Assembly: GCF_014805625.2 (NCBI RefSeq)
Contig: NW_023998438.1
Coordinates: 575,068-639,067, forward strand
Direction of reading: 5' to 3'
Source: Glossina fuscipes
Lineage: Eukaryota > Arthropoda > Insecta > Diptera > Glossinidae
DNA length: 64,000 nucleotides
The notes beneath the pieces were generated by a model, which was given only the letters and a program-made list of their open reading frames with translations, did not search any database and had not been told where the DNA came from. The translations under genes were made by a program, and so were the position numbers. Shown piece by piece: positions 1 to 10,616 of the stretch. Position 1 is the first letter of the stretch. Every line of letters begins with the position of its first letter.

Positions 1-1152
1 TGTTTTGTCGTTTCTTTGTTGAATCGCAATCACATCAGCTTCAAAGTGTCTTGAATAATTTGGTTGCATGGTGTTATTTGAATTTTCTGAAACTAATTCG
101 AAATAAATGTAAGATGTTTTCTTTCTCAAGGAGAAAGTCATTCATTACTTAATATTTCGTTGATTCGCACACGTTGGAGGACGTCAAATCGTTCACAGAA
201 ATAAGCGCTCTTTTTGACCATAGGTTACGCCTTAACTTGCATATTGAGCTCTCGTCAAGCAAAGCTAGGTCCGCGCTTGGTTTTATAAAGAGGTTGTCCA
301 AAGAGCTTGATGATTCTTCTATTACGAAAAGGTTGTACATGTGGTTGGTTAGACTTATACTTGAGTATGCCTCCGTTGTGTGGTCTCCTTTATATAGATG
401 CTATGTAGATTCAATTGAATCTGTTCAAAAGCAATTCTTGCTGTTTGCCCTTAGGAATTTGGGTTGGGACCCATATTTAGATTTGTAGATTTGTTCTTGG
501 GGTTTCCTTCTTAAACAAAGTAATAAATGGTATTATTGGCTCGCCCACATTACTTGTTGAGATAAGTTTTAATGTCCTTAACCGCTTCTCTAGGCACATT
601 ATCTTCATTAAGCTTAGTCAATGTAAATACAATTATGAGCTTTTTAACCCGCTCAAAGTTATTTACAGAAACCTAAATGATATCTATCACTTATTCTCAT
701 TATCAGACTCTTTAAACTCTATTAAAGCAACATTGCTTAATATGCTCGATTTACCTATGTCGTGCTTAAAGTAACATCTCATTCTTAATATCTTACTTTT
801 TGTTTAAAATAATATTGTGTTGTTAACATGTTGGTTGACAAATTTACGCATGTTTGCAATGGTTTAGGGGTTCACTTGCAACCTGGATCTGTTCTTGTTG
901 CGGGTGTGCTTCTGTGCTAGCTGTGTACATGCTTTTTTCTTTTTTTCCTCTTTCTCTTTTTATTTATTTATTCATGAATTATTATCACCTTTTTTTTTAA
1001 ACTTACTTGCTTATTATTATTCTAGTTTTTTCTTCCTTTTTAATCATATACTAGTTTTAAAACAATTAGCATAAAATTTTCTGTTAAGATGTACTGAATT
1101 CGACTGTAATTTTCTTTAGTTAAATATCATGTATAAATGAATAAATAAAATA
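1..1152 (+). mobile_element. Jockey-type non-LTR retrotransposon, 5'-truncated and decayed
   Basis: The C-terminal part of a LINE reverse transcriptase is readable on the plus strand. The stretch 1-170 encodes the end of the palm and linker, with a frame change near 150-175. The frame 174-488 encodes the thumb region (motifs GFIKRLSKEL, RLILEYASVVWSP and SVQKQFLLFALRNLGW), which is typical of jockey/CR1-like reverse transcriptases. A second frame change near 488 leads into the tail of the ORF, ending at a stop near 773. The 3' UTR ends in an A-rich AATAAATAAAATAA tail at about 1139-1152, as expected for a retrotransposed LINE. The 5' side runs off the window, so overall length is unknown. It is a dead copy. 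The clade is assigned from motif memory only; moderately sure of jockey-like, not of the family. Confidence 0.8.
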
Positions 1153-1489
1153 ATCCATTTCCAAAGGATTTCGTTCGTGGACTAAAATTTCGCTTTAGTG
1201 CCTACAGACAACATGTTGAAGTTTATTCCCACCGTCAAACAGGGGGAATTTAACTCAAGCGCAAGTTTTGATAATAAAATTGGGACCGTCTAGCAAGTAA
1301 AACCTATAGGCTCAAGCGGAAGGATTAAAAGTATGCAATTTTTTCTTTTTTTTGATCAAAGATAGCAAAGATCGAAAAAGCGATTTACAATAATCACCGT
1401 TGGAGTTAACGATCAAAGTTAAAAGTAAGGCTGCTGCTCTTTAAGAATAATTGTGACACAGATAAAAAAATGTTTAAAAAAGCTTTGCT

Positions 1490-1495
1490 TTTATT
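1490..1495 (-). terminator. Candidate polyadenylation signal AATAAA for UMPS
   Basis: AATAAA reads on the minus strand about 156 nt past the UMPS stop codon. Several poly(A/T) tracts in the same stretch make the choice uncertain. Confidence 0.3.
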
Positions 1496-1650
1496 TTTTT
1501 CCATAATAAGTTCAGCTTTCGCGGATGAATATATATATACAAAAAATATTTGCTTTCTAAATTAAAAGCATTGAGCATAAGACACCTTAAGGTTATTTTA
1601 AATGCATCATTAAAAAAAAATTATTATTTACACCACTTTTTTTTTACTTT

Positions 1651-3308
1651 TCACTTTTTAGCTAAGCGATCCTCGTAAGCAGACCACAGGCGCTGGCGAT
1701 ACGAAGCTGCGGCAGTAGCTATGCATTTGGCATGTAGGATACCACGTCCTACGACAGCAATATCAGCACCCTTTTCCTTTATTACGTATTCTGGTTCATT
1801 ATATTGTTGGCCCAATTTGTCGGCCTTCTCGTCGATTTTAACACCTGGCGTTAGCTGTATTAGACCCGGAAAAGCAAAACAATCTGCGGATTGGCAAACA
1901 ATGCCAGCTACAAAATCGATATCAATTCCATCGGTGGCTACTTTGCGGGATGCCTCTTTATATGTATCGTCAATTAAATTGCCAGAGACTGACATTTCAG
2001 CCAAAAGAAAAACGCCACGTAGTTTGCTGAAACTTTGCCGACTTTGTTTTAATCCCTGCAAAACGCTGCGTCCCGAGATAGTATGCGCGGTCACCACATC
2101 AGCCCAACGGGCAATTTCATAAAGCCCTTTACCGCATTGCAAAGACACTGTATTTCCGATGTCAGCAAATTTACGATCTTCCATTATTAGGAATTTATGG
2201 CGTTCAGCGATAGCCAATAAAGTCTCAATGAATTGATTGTTAAAATCTTCTAAAATGTCGATATGCGTTTTTAGAAGACATATGTAGGGACCGCATTTGT
2301 CCGCTACTTCCAAAACTTGGGCACATTTTGTAAGGTCCGCAGCTAAACATAAATTCGTTTCTTTTGTGCTCATTAAGTTGAACAATTCCTTAGTCACTTC
2401 ACATTTAGCTAAATTCGCTCGTACTTCGTAAGATATTTTGCTTCGAACGAAATCGCTTCTTACTGAAATGATGGAAAACAAATCAATTTTGTAAATTGTT
2501 AACGTAAGTTTAGCAAATCGAGAGGAGTAATACTTCTTTATATTCCCGTAATTTACCACACTCTTTATGTAGATCATAAATCTAACTTGCCTTGTTTTTC
2601 ATTGTTATCCACAAAATTACCGTCACTGCCTATTTGTACTTCGGCAATATATTTTGCTACACTATCAGCAATTGAACGCTCAATTTTACCGGCTTCCAGT
2701 AAAGTGTTGATCAAAAATGAAAGTGTAAACAAAGAGTGCATACGTATTGAATGTTCAGCTATATTCTTGGCACCACCTTGTTCACGGTCAACTACAACTA
2801 TAGCATCGGTCACCTGAATACCTTCTTGCTTCAAATCACGCACTGTATCCAAAATACTTGACCCAGATGTCACTACATCTTCAATAATAAGACATGTATC
2901 ACCCAAGCGGAAGATACCTTCAATTAACTTTTTGGTCCCGTAACTTTTGGCCTCTTTACGACGGACAACCATTGGAATATTTTCCTTTACAGCGACAATC
3001 GTCGCAATCGGTAGGGCTGTGTACGGAACTCCGCACACATGTTTTGCCACTAAGTTATGTTCTTTCATATAATCTGCTACTAAATTAGAAATCGTTTGCT
3101 TAAAGGTTAGAGAAAATACATTAACTGAATAATTTTCCAATTTTTATACAAAAAAGGGAAATACTCTTACCATAACTTCCGGATAACTAACAATAACTCG
3201 CAGGTCGAAATATACCGGCGAATTGATGCCCACTTTCATTTTGTAATCTCCGAATTTAAATGCATTAATCTCATATAATTTGAGAACCAATGATTTTTTA
3301 GGATCCAT
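1651..3308 (-). CDS. r-l (Umps): Uridine 5'-monophosphate synthase (OPRT-OMPDC bifunctional enzyme), three exons
   Basis: Catalyses the last two steps of de novo pyrimidine synthesis in the cytosol: orotate + PRPP to OMP, then OMP to UMP + CO2. Exons are 3308-3171, 3098-2591 and 2462-1651, giving 485 residues, the usual length. Intron 1 (3170-3099, 72 nt) is GT-AG, phase 0, joining ..SYPEVM to QTISNL... Intron 2 (2590-2463, 128 nt) is in frame only as a GC-AG intron (CAAG/GCAAGT), phase 1. The OPRT domain is residues about 10-200, with the lysine-rich loop RRKEAKSYGTKK (92-103) and the PRPP motif CLIIEDVVTSGSS (115-127). The OMP decarboxylase domain is about 230-485, with KTHIDI (280-285), the catalytic segment MEDRKFADIG (309-318) and LTPGV. 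The start chosen is the ATG at 3308; no ATG lies further upstream in that frame. No stops or missing catalytic residues. Family certain; the symbol is by fly homology. Confidence 0.97.
2463..2590 (-). other. GC-AG intron of UMPS
   Basis: The exon 2 frame ends in CAA-G at 2591, followed by GCAAGT. Exon 3 opens after TTTCAG at 2463 with TA-AGA-AGC. Joining them gives a GTA codon and keeps the reading frame. The nearby GT (CAAGGCAA/GTTAG) would shift the frame, and unspliced sequence hits a stop at 2574. Confidence 0.85.
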
Positions 3309-4740
3309 ATTCTTTATAAAATACAATTCTATAACCGTTGATATTTTTTTTTTTTTTTTTTAAATGTTGTATTATGAATTTTCGAAATTTTGCGGTGAAT
3401 TGTTTTATAAATCACTAATCACGTGCAGAGGTTTGCTTTTATTAACAAAGAAAATTGATATCGCAGTTAGCACAAACAAGGAATCTTAAGTTAAAATAAC
3501 AAACCGAAATTAAATGAGAAAACAAACGTTTTCAGCGATTTCATTCATACCTGGTGCAAGTCGATTTCTATATATTTGTTAAATCATTCCGTTTCGTTTT
3601 CTTTGACTTTTTGGAATTTGTTTCAAATGTTTTTATTCTTATGTAGTAGATAAAAAATTTTCGATTTCCAAGTACTTTCGTATTCAATAAACATTTTGAA
3701 TAGTGTTAATATTTAGTTACTTTTAATTACCTTGCTTCTGCTTAACCTTCAAAAATGTCTTATCTCACAAGGTTTTCTATGGTTTTTTTTTAATACCCTC
3801 CGCTGTAAAATGGTGATATACTCATTTTGTTTTTCTTTATAATGTATATAACACCCAAAAAGAAGCTTTAGAGACCCTATAAAGTATATATATTCTTAAT
3901 TAGTGTGAAGTGAGTGTGAGTCTTTATGTGTACGAAACAGTCTACTCTTTTAGGTGCAACAATGAGAAAAATGTGCCATCCCCATACAAAGTTGCAAATG
4001 AATCAATTGTAAAAATGTAAGCGGAACGGAGTATTCTGTTACGTTTTTCTTATCCTCAATAATTGCACCTTGTCAGTTTGCTTTAGATGCGATTGAGAGA
4101 CAGAAAAACCAATTGCGCTCTTGGGGAGCTCTAGCCAATTGAAATAACACGCGCAAAGGGTATTTACCCTTTAAATTATATTGGAAATGTTTTGACTAAT
4201 GCTGAACTCATTCCTTGTATCTAAGGTTTCGTTTGACAAATTGTCCTAAAGCCAAAGAATGATATAAACATATGAAATTGGAGTCAGATAATATGCAATT
4301 ACATGGGAAAGACAAAGATCGTTACTTAATTACGCAAAGTGTTTTAGGGGATTTTCCAAAAACTGCCAATAAAATTTGCGTAGTTAAACAATTAAATCAA
4401 AGTTTGTTATTTTATATGGAATGTATTTTTACGAATAATTAAGAAGTCATTCTGTTTAAAATATGAGCTGAAAAGCTGCACTTATCAGCATTTAGTTTTT
4501 CGAGAGCAAGAATCCTTACCATTTTTTGATACCGTACACGTTCAAAAATTCAAGGTTACTTGCTTTGTTCATATTTCACCTGCACAATGTTTTTCCCTAT
4601 TTTTTTTTAACAATTTATTTTTATATATTTCCTTTTGTTTAACAATTTACGTGTGTGTACAGATTTTGACTATCAGTTCGGGTTGATAAATAAAATAAAA
4701 TTTTTGTTGTAATAAATCAAAAGCAATTATAAGTAATATA
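3309..4740. other. Intergenic, upstream of UMPS; nothing recognised
   Basis: AT-rich sequence with homopolymer tracts (for example 3347-3361). It should contain the UMPS promoter on its left edge, but I see no clear TATA or initiator that can be defended, and no long open frame. Confidence 0.5.
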
Positions 4741-5530
4741 GATATGAGGCCAAATGTTGCGCGTCCAATTTAAGTCGAAGATGAGGAGTCTAGAATTGCT
4801 TCTAAAACTCCTTCCAAGCCGATTGGCGTTCTTTTAGGTCCGCCTGCCTAGCAAAGATCAATATTAAGTACATTCCATGGTTAGTTTGTCAGTTTGAATA
4901 AATGAGGAATATTTTTAAAATTCTTTTTCTTCACAGTTTTTGAGATTTTAATTTGTGCAGCTCAAGGCATTTCTTGGATAGATGCAATTTTACAAACTGC
5001 ATCACCTAGAAAAGGAGCAAAGCCTAAAGTGCTACAAAGTGATATGAAGGATGAACATAAAGATGAGCCAGTTGTTAGTAATGAATGCTTTGCAAATACC
5101 ATTAGTTCCGTTAATCGAGAGAACAGTGAGAGTAATCAATAGCACAAAGTATTGAAACTTAAAAAAGAATGTTTTAATAGCTTTATGGGCATCACAAAGC
5201 CGTTTTGAAGTTTAGGACATTATCTTAAGAGTGTAGCGTGCCGATGAGATGAAGATGTCAAAGGGATTGTAAGTCGTAGTCCTTCAACAGTTACTTAATT
5301 TTCCATACTTACTGAATTATTTATACTTAATTTTTATTGAAATTATGCAGAAACTTAAACGTATAGTAAACCATATAAGTGGCTTTGAAGGATCCAATGT
5401 GGAACCAAGAAAGAGATTGCGTTTCGCGACATTTCAGAATAAAAAAAATTTATATACAAAAATTTTGATAATTTTTTTAATTAATTTATTTACGGCAAAT
5501 AATTTTATTTATTATTCAAATACATTGCTA
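4741..5530 (+). pseudogene. Coding-like fragments of an unrecognised gene, probably broken
   Basis: Three plus-strand pieces look like protein-coding exons rather than noise. (1) 4743-4850 reads in one frame with motifs KTPSKPIGVLLGPPA but has two in-frame stops. (2) 4964-5142 follows a good acceptor (TTTGTGCAG) and reads about 60 residues, including ISWIDAILQTASPRKGAK and a charged, Ser-rich tail, up to a TAG. (3) 5348 onward follows ATTATGCAG and encodes KLKRIVNHISGFEG and VEPRKRLRFATFQ, then runs into AT-rich DNA. The composition (charged, Ser/Lys-rich) suggests a nuclear or disordered protein. I do not recognise the family. The in-frame stops argue for a pseudogene or for mis-joined exons. 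It lies between UMPS and the I-type LINE. Confidence 0.35.
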
Positions 5531-6135
5531 TGTGTATATAGGTAGAGGTCTACAGCTGAGGAGAATCTGAAAAAATGTTTGTTTGTTTTCGCTCATAAGA
5601 AGGTTTGTTTTCGCTCATAAGAAAAAAATTTTGCAATTTCTCCTTTTATTTTATTTCTTTATTGCTTTACATGCTTTTAAAAGTGTTAAAATTTATTAAA
5701 ATATATCGTACTTTTTGTGTGTTTATTGCTAAAACTGATCATCGCAGATACCGTACGTGTTTCCTTAAATACAAAAAAAAAAAATTGAAAACGTTTGTCG
5801 TTATCCTTAGTAGTTTCCCAAATCTTTTCAAGTGAGCGGTTATTTTACAAATAACTAAATAATAGACAACCATAAGGCATAATCGCCCCGGAGCCGTCAG
5901 ATAAAAACTCGAATAAATTTAATCTATTAGCTGAGACATACCCCCAAAGAAAAAAAATTGAAAAATCCCGACTTTTTGGTGTTGCCAATCAGTGACATCA
6001 CTCTTATTGATAAAAAATATATTCTTATTTCTTCAACCGATGCTAGAGTCACAATTTCCCAAATTAGCCCTTTTGCTATAAAAAAAGCCCTAGATAGCAT
6101 TACAACATACATAGACTCTATCTCGATTCTACACG

Positions 6136-6438
6136 ATGGGAATTTACTGGTCCTCGCTAGGTACTGAAAAGCTCATAAAATCGAAATCTTTAGCTAATCT
6201 ATGTGCTATTTCCGCTAAACTGCATGAAAAACTTAACTCAGTTAGATGCGTAATTTATGCTCCGTGCTTAAAGCACGTGCCGGAAGATGAAATTGTTCGC
6301 GAAATGGGCAATCAAGGAGTGACTGAAGTATATAAATTCACCAAACTGAATGATGACGGAAAAACTCGCTCTACTACAGGAAGGATTATTTTAACCTTTG
6401 ATCGCTATCGATTACCGCGAACAGTTGATGTGGCGTGA
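6136..6438 (+). pseudogene. I-element ORF1 (gag-like) fragment
   Basis: Roughly 100 residues of the RNA-binding ORF1 protein of the I-clade element, including VIYAPCLKHVPEDEIVREM and a Thr/Arg-rich segment. It ends at a TGA at 6436. After that stop the same frame continues into the CCHC knuckle MRCKNCQRLGHTAKRC, so the stop is probably an in-place mutation. The N-terminal portion lies in another frame at 5958-6167, showing a frameshift near 6160. In living relatives ORF1 coats the element RNA. Confidence 0.75.
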
Positions 6439-7138
6439 TATAAATGTAAAGTAGAACTATACATTCCAAATCCTATGAGATGCAAAAACTGCCAACGCCT
6501 GGGTCATACGGCAAAAAGATGCACCAGTGCTCCATCTTCCTCCACATGCTGAAAACTGTACGCATAGCTTCTACTTAAATTGCAACAATGCCCACGTTTT
6601 ACACAAATGCGTGAAATTTAAAAAATCCAAACAGAAAATTACTGTGGCATGGGCGAAGCGCAACGCAAATACCGGGAAAGAAATCCATCTCTAGCCCAGG
6701 GAATTGGCAAAAGTAATACCTACGCTGCTGTTCCCTCGTAAATCGAGCTTAATAAGCCTTTAACTCCAACTCCTTCCAATGAAAAACCTGTTCCAGCATT
6801 ACTCAAAAATTATATTGTGAAACCAGTTCCATCACCTGCCAAAGATTACATTGAAAAAACTAAAGCAACACCAAATACTGAAACAATTAAAACGACGACA
6901 TATATGCTAAAGTCTAATAAAGTAAATTCCCCAGAATCTCCAGCTGTCAACTCTAGTCAACAAATTACAAGCAGTAATGAATCCAATATCCAACCAAAAT
7001 CCATTCTTTCATCCATTAATCAATCTTCAATTTCAAATTATTCATGTGCGCCCACTCGTTGCGCTTCAAATGTACCAAGCCACCTAAGCACAGATTATTC
7101 TGCTGGTAAGAATAAATCATTAACGCAAAAGTCCTATA

Positions 7139-7609
7139 GTGACCTTTTCGATGGAGACTCGGGCATGTCAACTTAACCTTCCTTCATTACAATTAAATAA
7201 AGTTTTTAAAATTCTACAATGGGACATTAAGGGACTTATTAATAATTTTGATGAACTCCGTACACTCGTAAGTGATTTTAACCCAAACCTTTTATCGCTT
7301 CATTGTAGAAGCTCTTTTAATCCTCTTCCATCCAAACCATATACTGGTCACTTCACGAATGCTGATCAAAATTCATATTCCAAACAAGGAGTTGGTGTTT
7401 TTCTGAAATCAAATATACCTTACAAACGCATAAATTTTAGCTCAAACATACAAGCCATAGCGATACAAATAATCTTAAACATAAAATTTGCAGTGCTTTC
7501 GCTCTATGTCCCACCTTCGCAATTGTTTTCTCAGCAAGAACTTTACAATTTATTCTCCGTAATCTTGTGCACGAGAGATCTCCACATGGGCAAACTCCTC
7601 AGGGGATAA
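7139..7609 (+). pseudogene. I-element endonuclease domain fragment (ORF2 N-terminus)
   Basis: About 150 residues of the apurinic/apyrimidinic-like endonuclease that opens ORF2 in LINEs. Visible are KILQWDIKGLINNFDELRT, the GVGVFLKSNIPYK strand and LSLYVPPSQL. Expected catalytic residues are partly altered: the usual N of the first strand is D in WDIKG, and the later His/Asp block is missing because the frame ends at 7607. The reverse transcriptase fingers and palm that should follow are deleted. Confidence 0.8.
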
Positions 7610-7634
7610 AAATTCTATACAAAAATCAAAAAAA

Positions 7635-8231
7635 ATGCACATTTGTCGAAAACAAATGTGCGATGCAGAAAATCTACTGATGCATATTAACGACTTACCA
7701 GTACTAAATGTTCACATGCTTCATGTTCTTGGGCTGACGTTTTCCAACAATTATCGTTGGAAAACACACTGCCTTCGGTTAAAAAACTCTCTTTTAACAA
7801 GGGTGAATTTCATACAGTACGTTGCTTGGAGAAGCCATGCGCATATTAACACTATTGCTTATCTTACCAAAATGCTTGTGTTAAGCAAGATTGACTATGC
7901 TTTGATAATTTACGGCAATAGCTGCAAATCTAATATAAACATTCTTAAACCGCTCTATCACCAAGCCGTTACAGCAAGTTGTTATGCTTTTCGGACGGCG
8001 CCCATAAATAATATTACAACTTTAGAAAATAGCCTTTATGAGTTAAAAGCTAAAATAGTCCCCAAGCTTCTTAATTCAAACAAATCTATTCTTGGTGATG
8101 ACGTGAGAAAGATTGTTATTGCGAAGAAAATTCCAAAGTGGCCATCTGCAATTGAGTATTGTTTGTACCTCGCAAAGGAATTGAAAATTCCCTTAAAAAT
8201 TTTCCGCTCTTTTGGTGTTAAACCTCCATGA
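7635..8231 (+). pseudogene. I-element reverse transcriptase thumb and linker fragment
   Basis: The open frame (TTG at its left edge is not a real start) resumes the ORF2 polyprotein after the deletion. LGLTFSNNYRWKTHCLRLK is the typical post-palm segment, followed by SKIDYALIIYGN, the conserved thumb block. It ends at TGA at 8229. After a short gap and a frame change the RNase H domain follows. No YxDD catalytic box remains. Confidence 0.8.
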
Positions 8232-8349
8232 ATTTTGAAAGACTCCTCTTTTGACATCTCGCTGTCTATGTACAAGAAAGAAGACACTCCAATTACGTCT
8301 TCAGGAATCTAATAGCTGAAAAAACCCAAGTATAGGACAATACTGGTTG

Positions 8350-9007
8350 GAATCTTTTATACACAGACGGCTTAAAATCTTCTGGTCTGCCTCCTGCTTG
8401 TGCCGTGGTAGATGCTACAGGACGGGTTCTTCTTAACCTCATATTTCCCGAAAGTACTTCAACTTTCACAACCGAAGCCAGAGCTATCCCTCACGCGGCG
8501 AACCCTGCCCATAAAAGAATACTCAAAACCGTCATTGTTACCGACAGTTTGTCTGTATTACAAGCTATTCGGAACCATTCGACTTCGAAATGGGTCACCA
8601 TCAACAAATTAAGAAATATAATTACTATACCCGACGGAAAAATTAAAATGTTATGGGTACCAAGTCACATCGGTTTATGGGGAAATGAGCTGGCTGTTCG
8701 AGCGGCAAAGTATGCTGCTTCTGCTTCTCTAATTATGGATGATGTCATGGAAAAGTTAGATCTTCAAAGATACATTAGGAGAAAAGTTAAAGTGAAAATT
8801 GCAGAAGGAAATTTGCAATACCATCATCAACACTACTCTTCCAATAACCCTCAATTAATTCCACCTTTATATACAACGAACGTTGAGAAAACCAAGATCC
8901 AAACATTTTCGAGAATTCGCCTTGGTCATACAATTGAAACTCACCAATGGATCTTGAAGAAGTCTTCCTCCCTAATCTGCAGTTGTGGACAAAATCTCAC
9001 CATATAG
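8350..9007 (+). pseudogene. I-element RNase H domain
   Basis: The RNase H fold motifs can be followed: YTDGLKS (first Asp), FTTEARAI (the catalytic Glu region), VTDSLSVLQAIRNHS (third acidic) and MLWVPSHIGLWGNELAVRAAKYA (last His/Asp block, here with A in place of the expected D of NExAD). After the domain comes CSCGQ at 8982-8996, then a stop at 9005, with the sequence continuing in frame as HILCDC. Found in I-clade LINEs but not in jockey-clade ones. Confidence 0.85.
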
Positions 9008-9276
9008 CACATTCTCTGCGACTGTCTTAACTTTTCCTTGGTTAGAAGTATTGCATTTGGAACGATTAACCCTTTGGACATTCTACAGTCAGCTTCAGAA
9101 CAGAATATCAATTCAATGTATTACTTTATTAATACTAGTAAGCTTATTATCTAATGTACATTTATTTAAATTAGAGCCGATAGCCTGTGTTGCTAGTGCT
9201 CAATGTCTTTTTTTTTAGTCTAAGAATTTATTTCATTAGTCTAAAATTATAATAATAGTAATAATAATAATAAAAC

Positions 9277-9443
9277 GGAAGCTGACTCTGTAGCATATTC
9301 AAAGGGCTTCTAACTCTTTCTTGCTTTCTTTTCTTTTTCATCTCTTTAATCAGTTCTTCTTTGAAAGGACGCGTTTGAAATGAAGCAGGGGCAGTAACGC
9401 CCACATCAATGGAGCCCACCACACCAACGGAAGGAAACCTCGT
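9277..9443 (-). pseudogene. Exon-like fragment abutted by the I-element tail; unrecognised
   Basis: Reading leftward from a good acceptor (TTTTTTAG at 9444-9451), the minus strand is open for about 55 codons: a Gly/Val/Thr-rich start (GVVGSIDVGVTAPASFQ), then a basic stretch (KEELIKEMKKKRKQERVRS) and SPLNMLQSQLP. The frame then enters the (TAA)n tail of the I element. The simplest reading is that the LINE inserted into, or next to, an exon of an unidentified minus-strand gene. The family is not recognised and no partner exons were found, so it could be chance. Confidence 0.35.
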
Positions 9444-9973
9444 CGTACCGCTAAAAAATGTTAAGAAACTTTAGATTTTCGAAAGTAATGGTGATTGAAG
9501 CGATTAAGCTATTTGATCCCTTAAGATATTATATGTATCTCGCTATGTTCCAAAGATAGTTAAACAAATAACGGTGACTCGGGAAAATCTTGTAACGAGT
9601 TTTCTTGGGCGAGGTATAACTCGATCACTCCAAGGTTCGTTGCAAGAAATTTTGAATAAAAATCCGGACCTTCGGGGGGAATGGTGTATAATTTCCTTGA
9701 TTTATTATTTCCTTTTTACGGGAGAGAAGTACAGCGATGGGTAGAAGCTGGCTATGGCAAGGAACCAGCGAGGCGACCTGACTTGTCGCGCTATTACCGT
9801 TTTTCTTTTTACTTGCGAGGTTAGAACTTTCACTTCCTTTTCGTTTCGCTTTTAATATCGCGGGGCGCTAAAAGAAAAGAACCGGGTTCGTTGCTAGTGT
9901 CATAGCTGCCGCCAGTTGGTCTCTGCTTCGTTACTCGTCGGGTAATACCAAGACAAGATGTTCCTCCGTCTTT

Positions 9974-10180
9974 CAGGGATGACGACTAACACACCTAGCC
10001 AGTACATCCCCTATCCGTGGAGTCATTTGTCTAAAAGTTTTTCAGGGGTGACGACTGACACACCTAGCCAGTACATCCCCTATCCGTGGAGTCATTTGTC
10101 TGAAATTTTTTCAGGGATGACGACTAACACACCTAGCCAGCACATCCCCTATCCGTAGGGTCAAAAAAAAAGATTTGTCG
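9974..10180 (+). repeat. Tandem array, three units of 69 bp
   Basis: Units start with CAGGGATGACGACTAACACA at 9974, 10043 and 10112, an exact 69-bp period. Units one and two differ at only a few sites; the third is slightly shorter on the right. Because 69 is a multiple of 3 the array is open in one frame (repeat motif TPSQYIPYPWSHLS), but there is no other sign of coding. Related, diverged units occur near 32434-32550, so this is a retroelement-associated motif. Confidence 0.9.
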
Positions 10181-10616
10181 TATTGTCCGTACCCACTTAC
10201 CTTCAAGCAGCTATGACACCGAAATGAAAGAATCTGCGCGATGTGCTGCTCTTTTATAGCTGAAGTCTCGGTCGCTTGTCCCATTGCCAACAGGTTCTAT
10301 GTGTTTACATACGCTTATGTGTACGCTTAGCTTAGATTGGCTGCAGTCGCAACCTTAGTTACGACTTGCATGATGCTGCTTATACATAACTTGATATCAC
10401 TTACATCTAGCTTATTATTATGTTCGTTCAAATTTCGACGCAACAGGCACCCAGGTACCAAATCGCGTGATTCAATCACCGTTAGGTATGTGAGTGCTTG
10501 TGCCTTTCTATGCCACTGTGTTTGCATATGCTTGTTTTTGTTTTGTGTGTTTCTACATGTGTGATCGTGACTTTGTACATTTTGTGCTCTTTGCGAGTAC
10601 GGATATTGGTGTGCAT

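Larger units (their letters stand above)
5958..9275 (+). mobile_element. I-clade non-LTR retrotransposon, internally deleted and decayed
   Basis: Parts appear in order on the plus strand. ORF1 (about 5958-6560, broken by frameshifts and stops) has an RNA-binding-like N-terminus and a CCHC knuckle in MRCKNCQRLGHTAKRCT near 6479-6530. A Ser/Thr/Pro-rich stretch follows (6817-7176). A partial apurinic-type endonuclease lies at 7139-7609 (KILQWDIKGLINNFDELR, YVPPSQLF). The catalytic reverse transcriptase core is absent: the frame resumes at 7635 in the RT thumb region and runs to 8231. An RNase H domain lies at about 8350-9007 (YTDGLKS, VTDSLSVLQAIRNH, MLWVPSHIGLWGNELA), then a C-terminal CxC...H segment to about 9140. 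The 3' end is a TAA-rich repeat (9247-9275), the hallmark of I-factor relatives. RNase H plus the TAA tail supports the I clade. The element cannot be autonomous. Confidence 0.9.

Noticed and set aside
1721..2122. 133-codon plus-strand frame across UMPS
   Set aside because: It is the antisense shadow of the conserved OMP decarboxylase exon; no family signature of its own.
2574..2594. Natural stop of a short OPRT-only protein at 2574
   Set aside because: The frame resumes as OMPDC after a GC-AG intron with matching phase, giving the full-length bifunctional enzyme.
3309..3326. Upstream start for UMPS at 3326
   Set aside because: The codon is TTG, not ATG; the first ATG in frame is at 3308.
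9958..10158. 66-codon frame as a repeat protein (TPSQYIPYPWSHLS)
   Set aside because: The frame is open only because the 69-bp repeat period is a multiple of three; there are no splice sites or flanking coding sequence.
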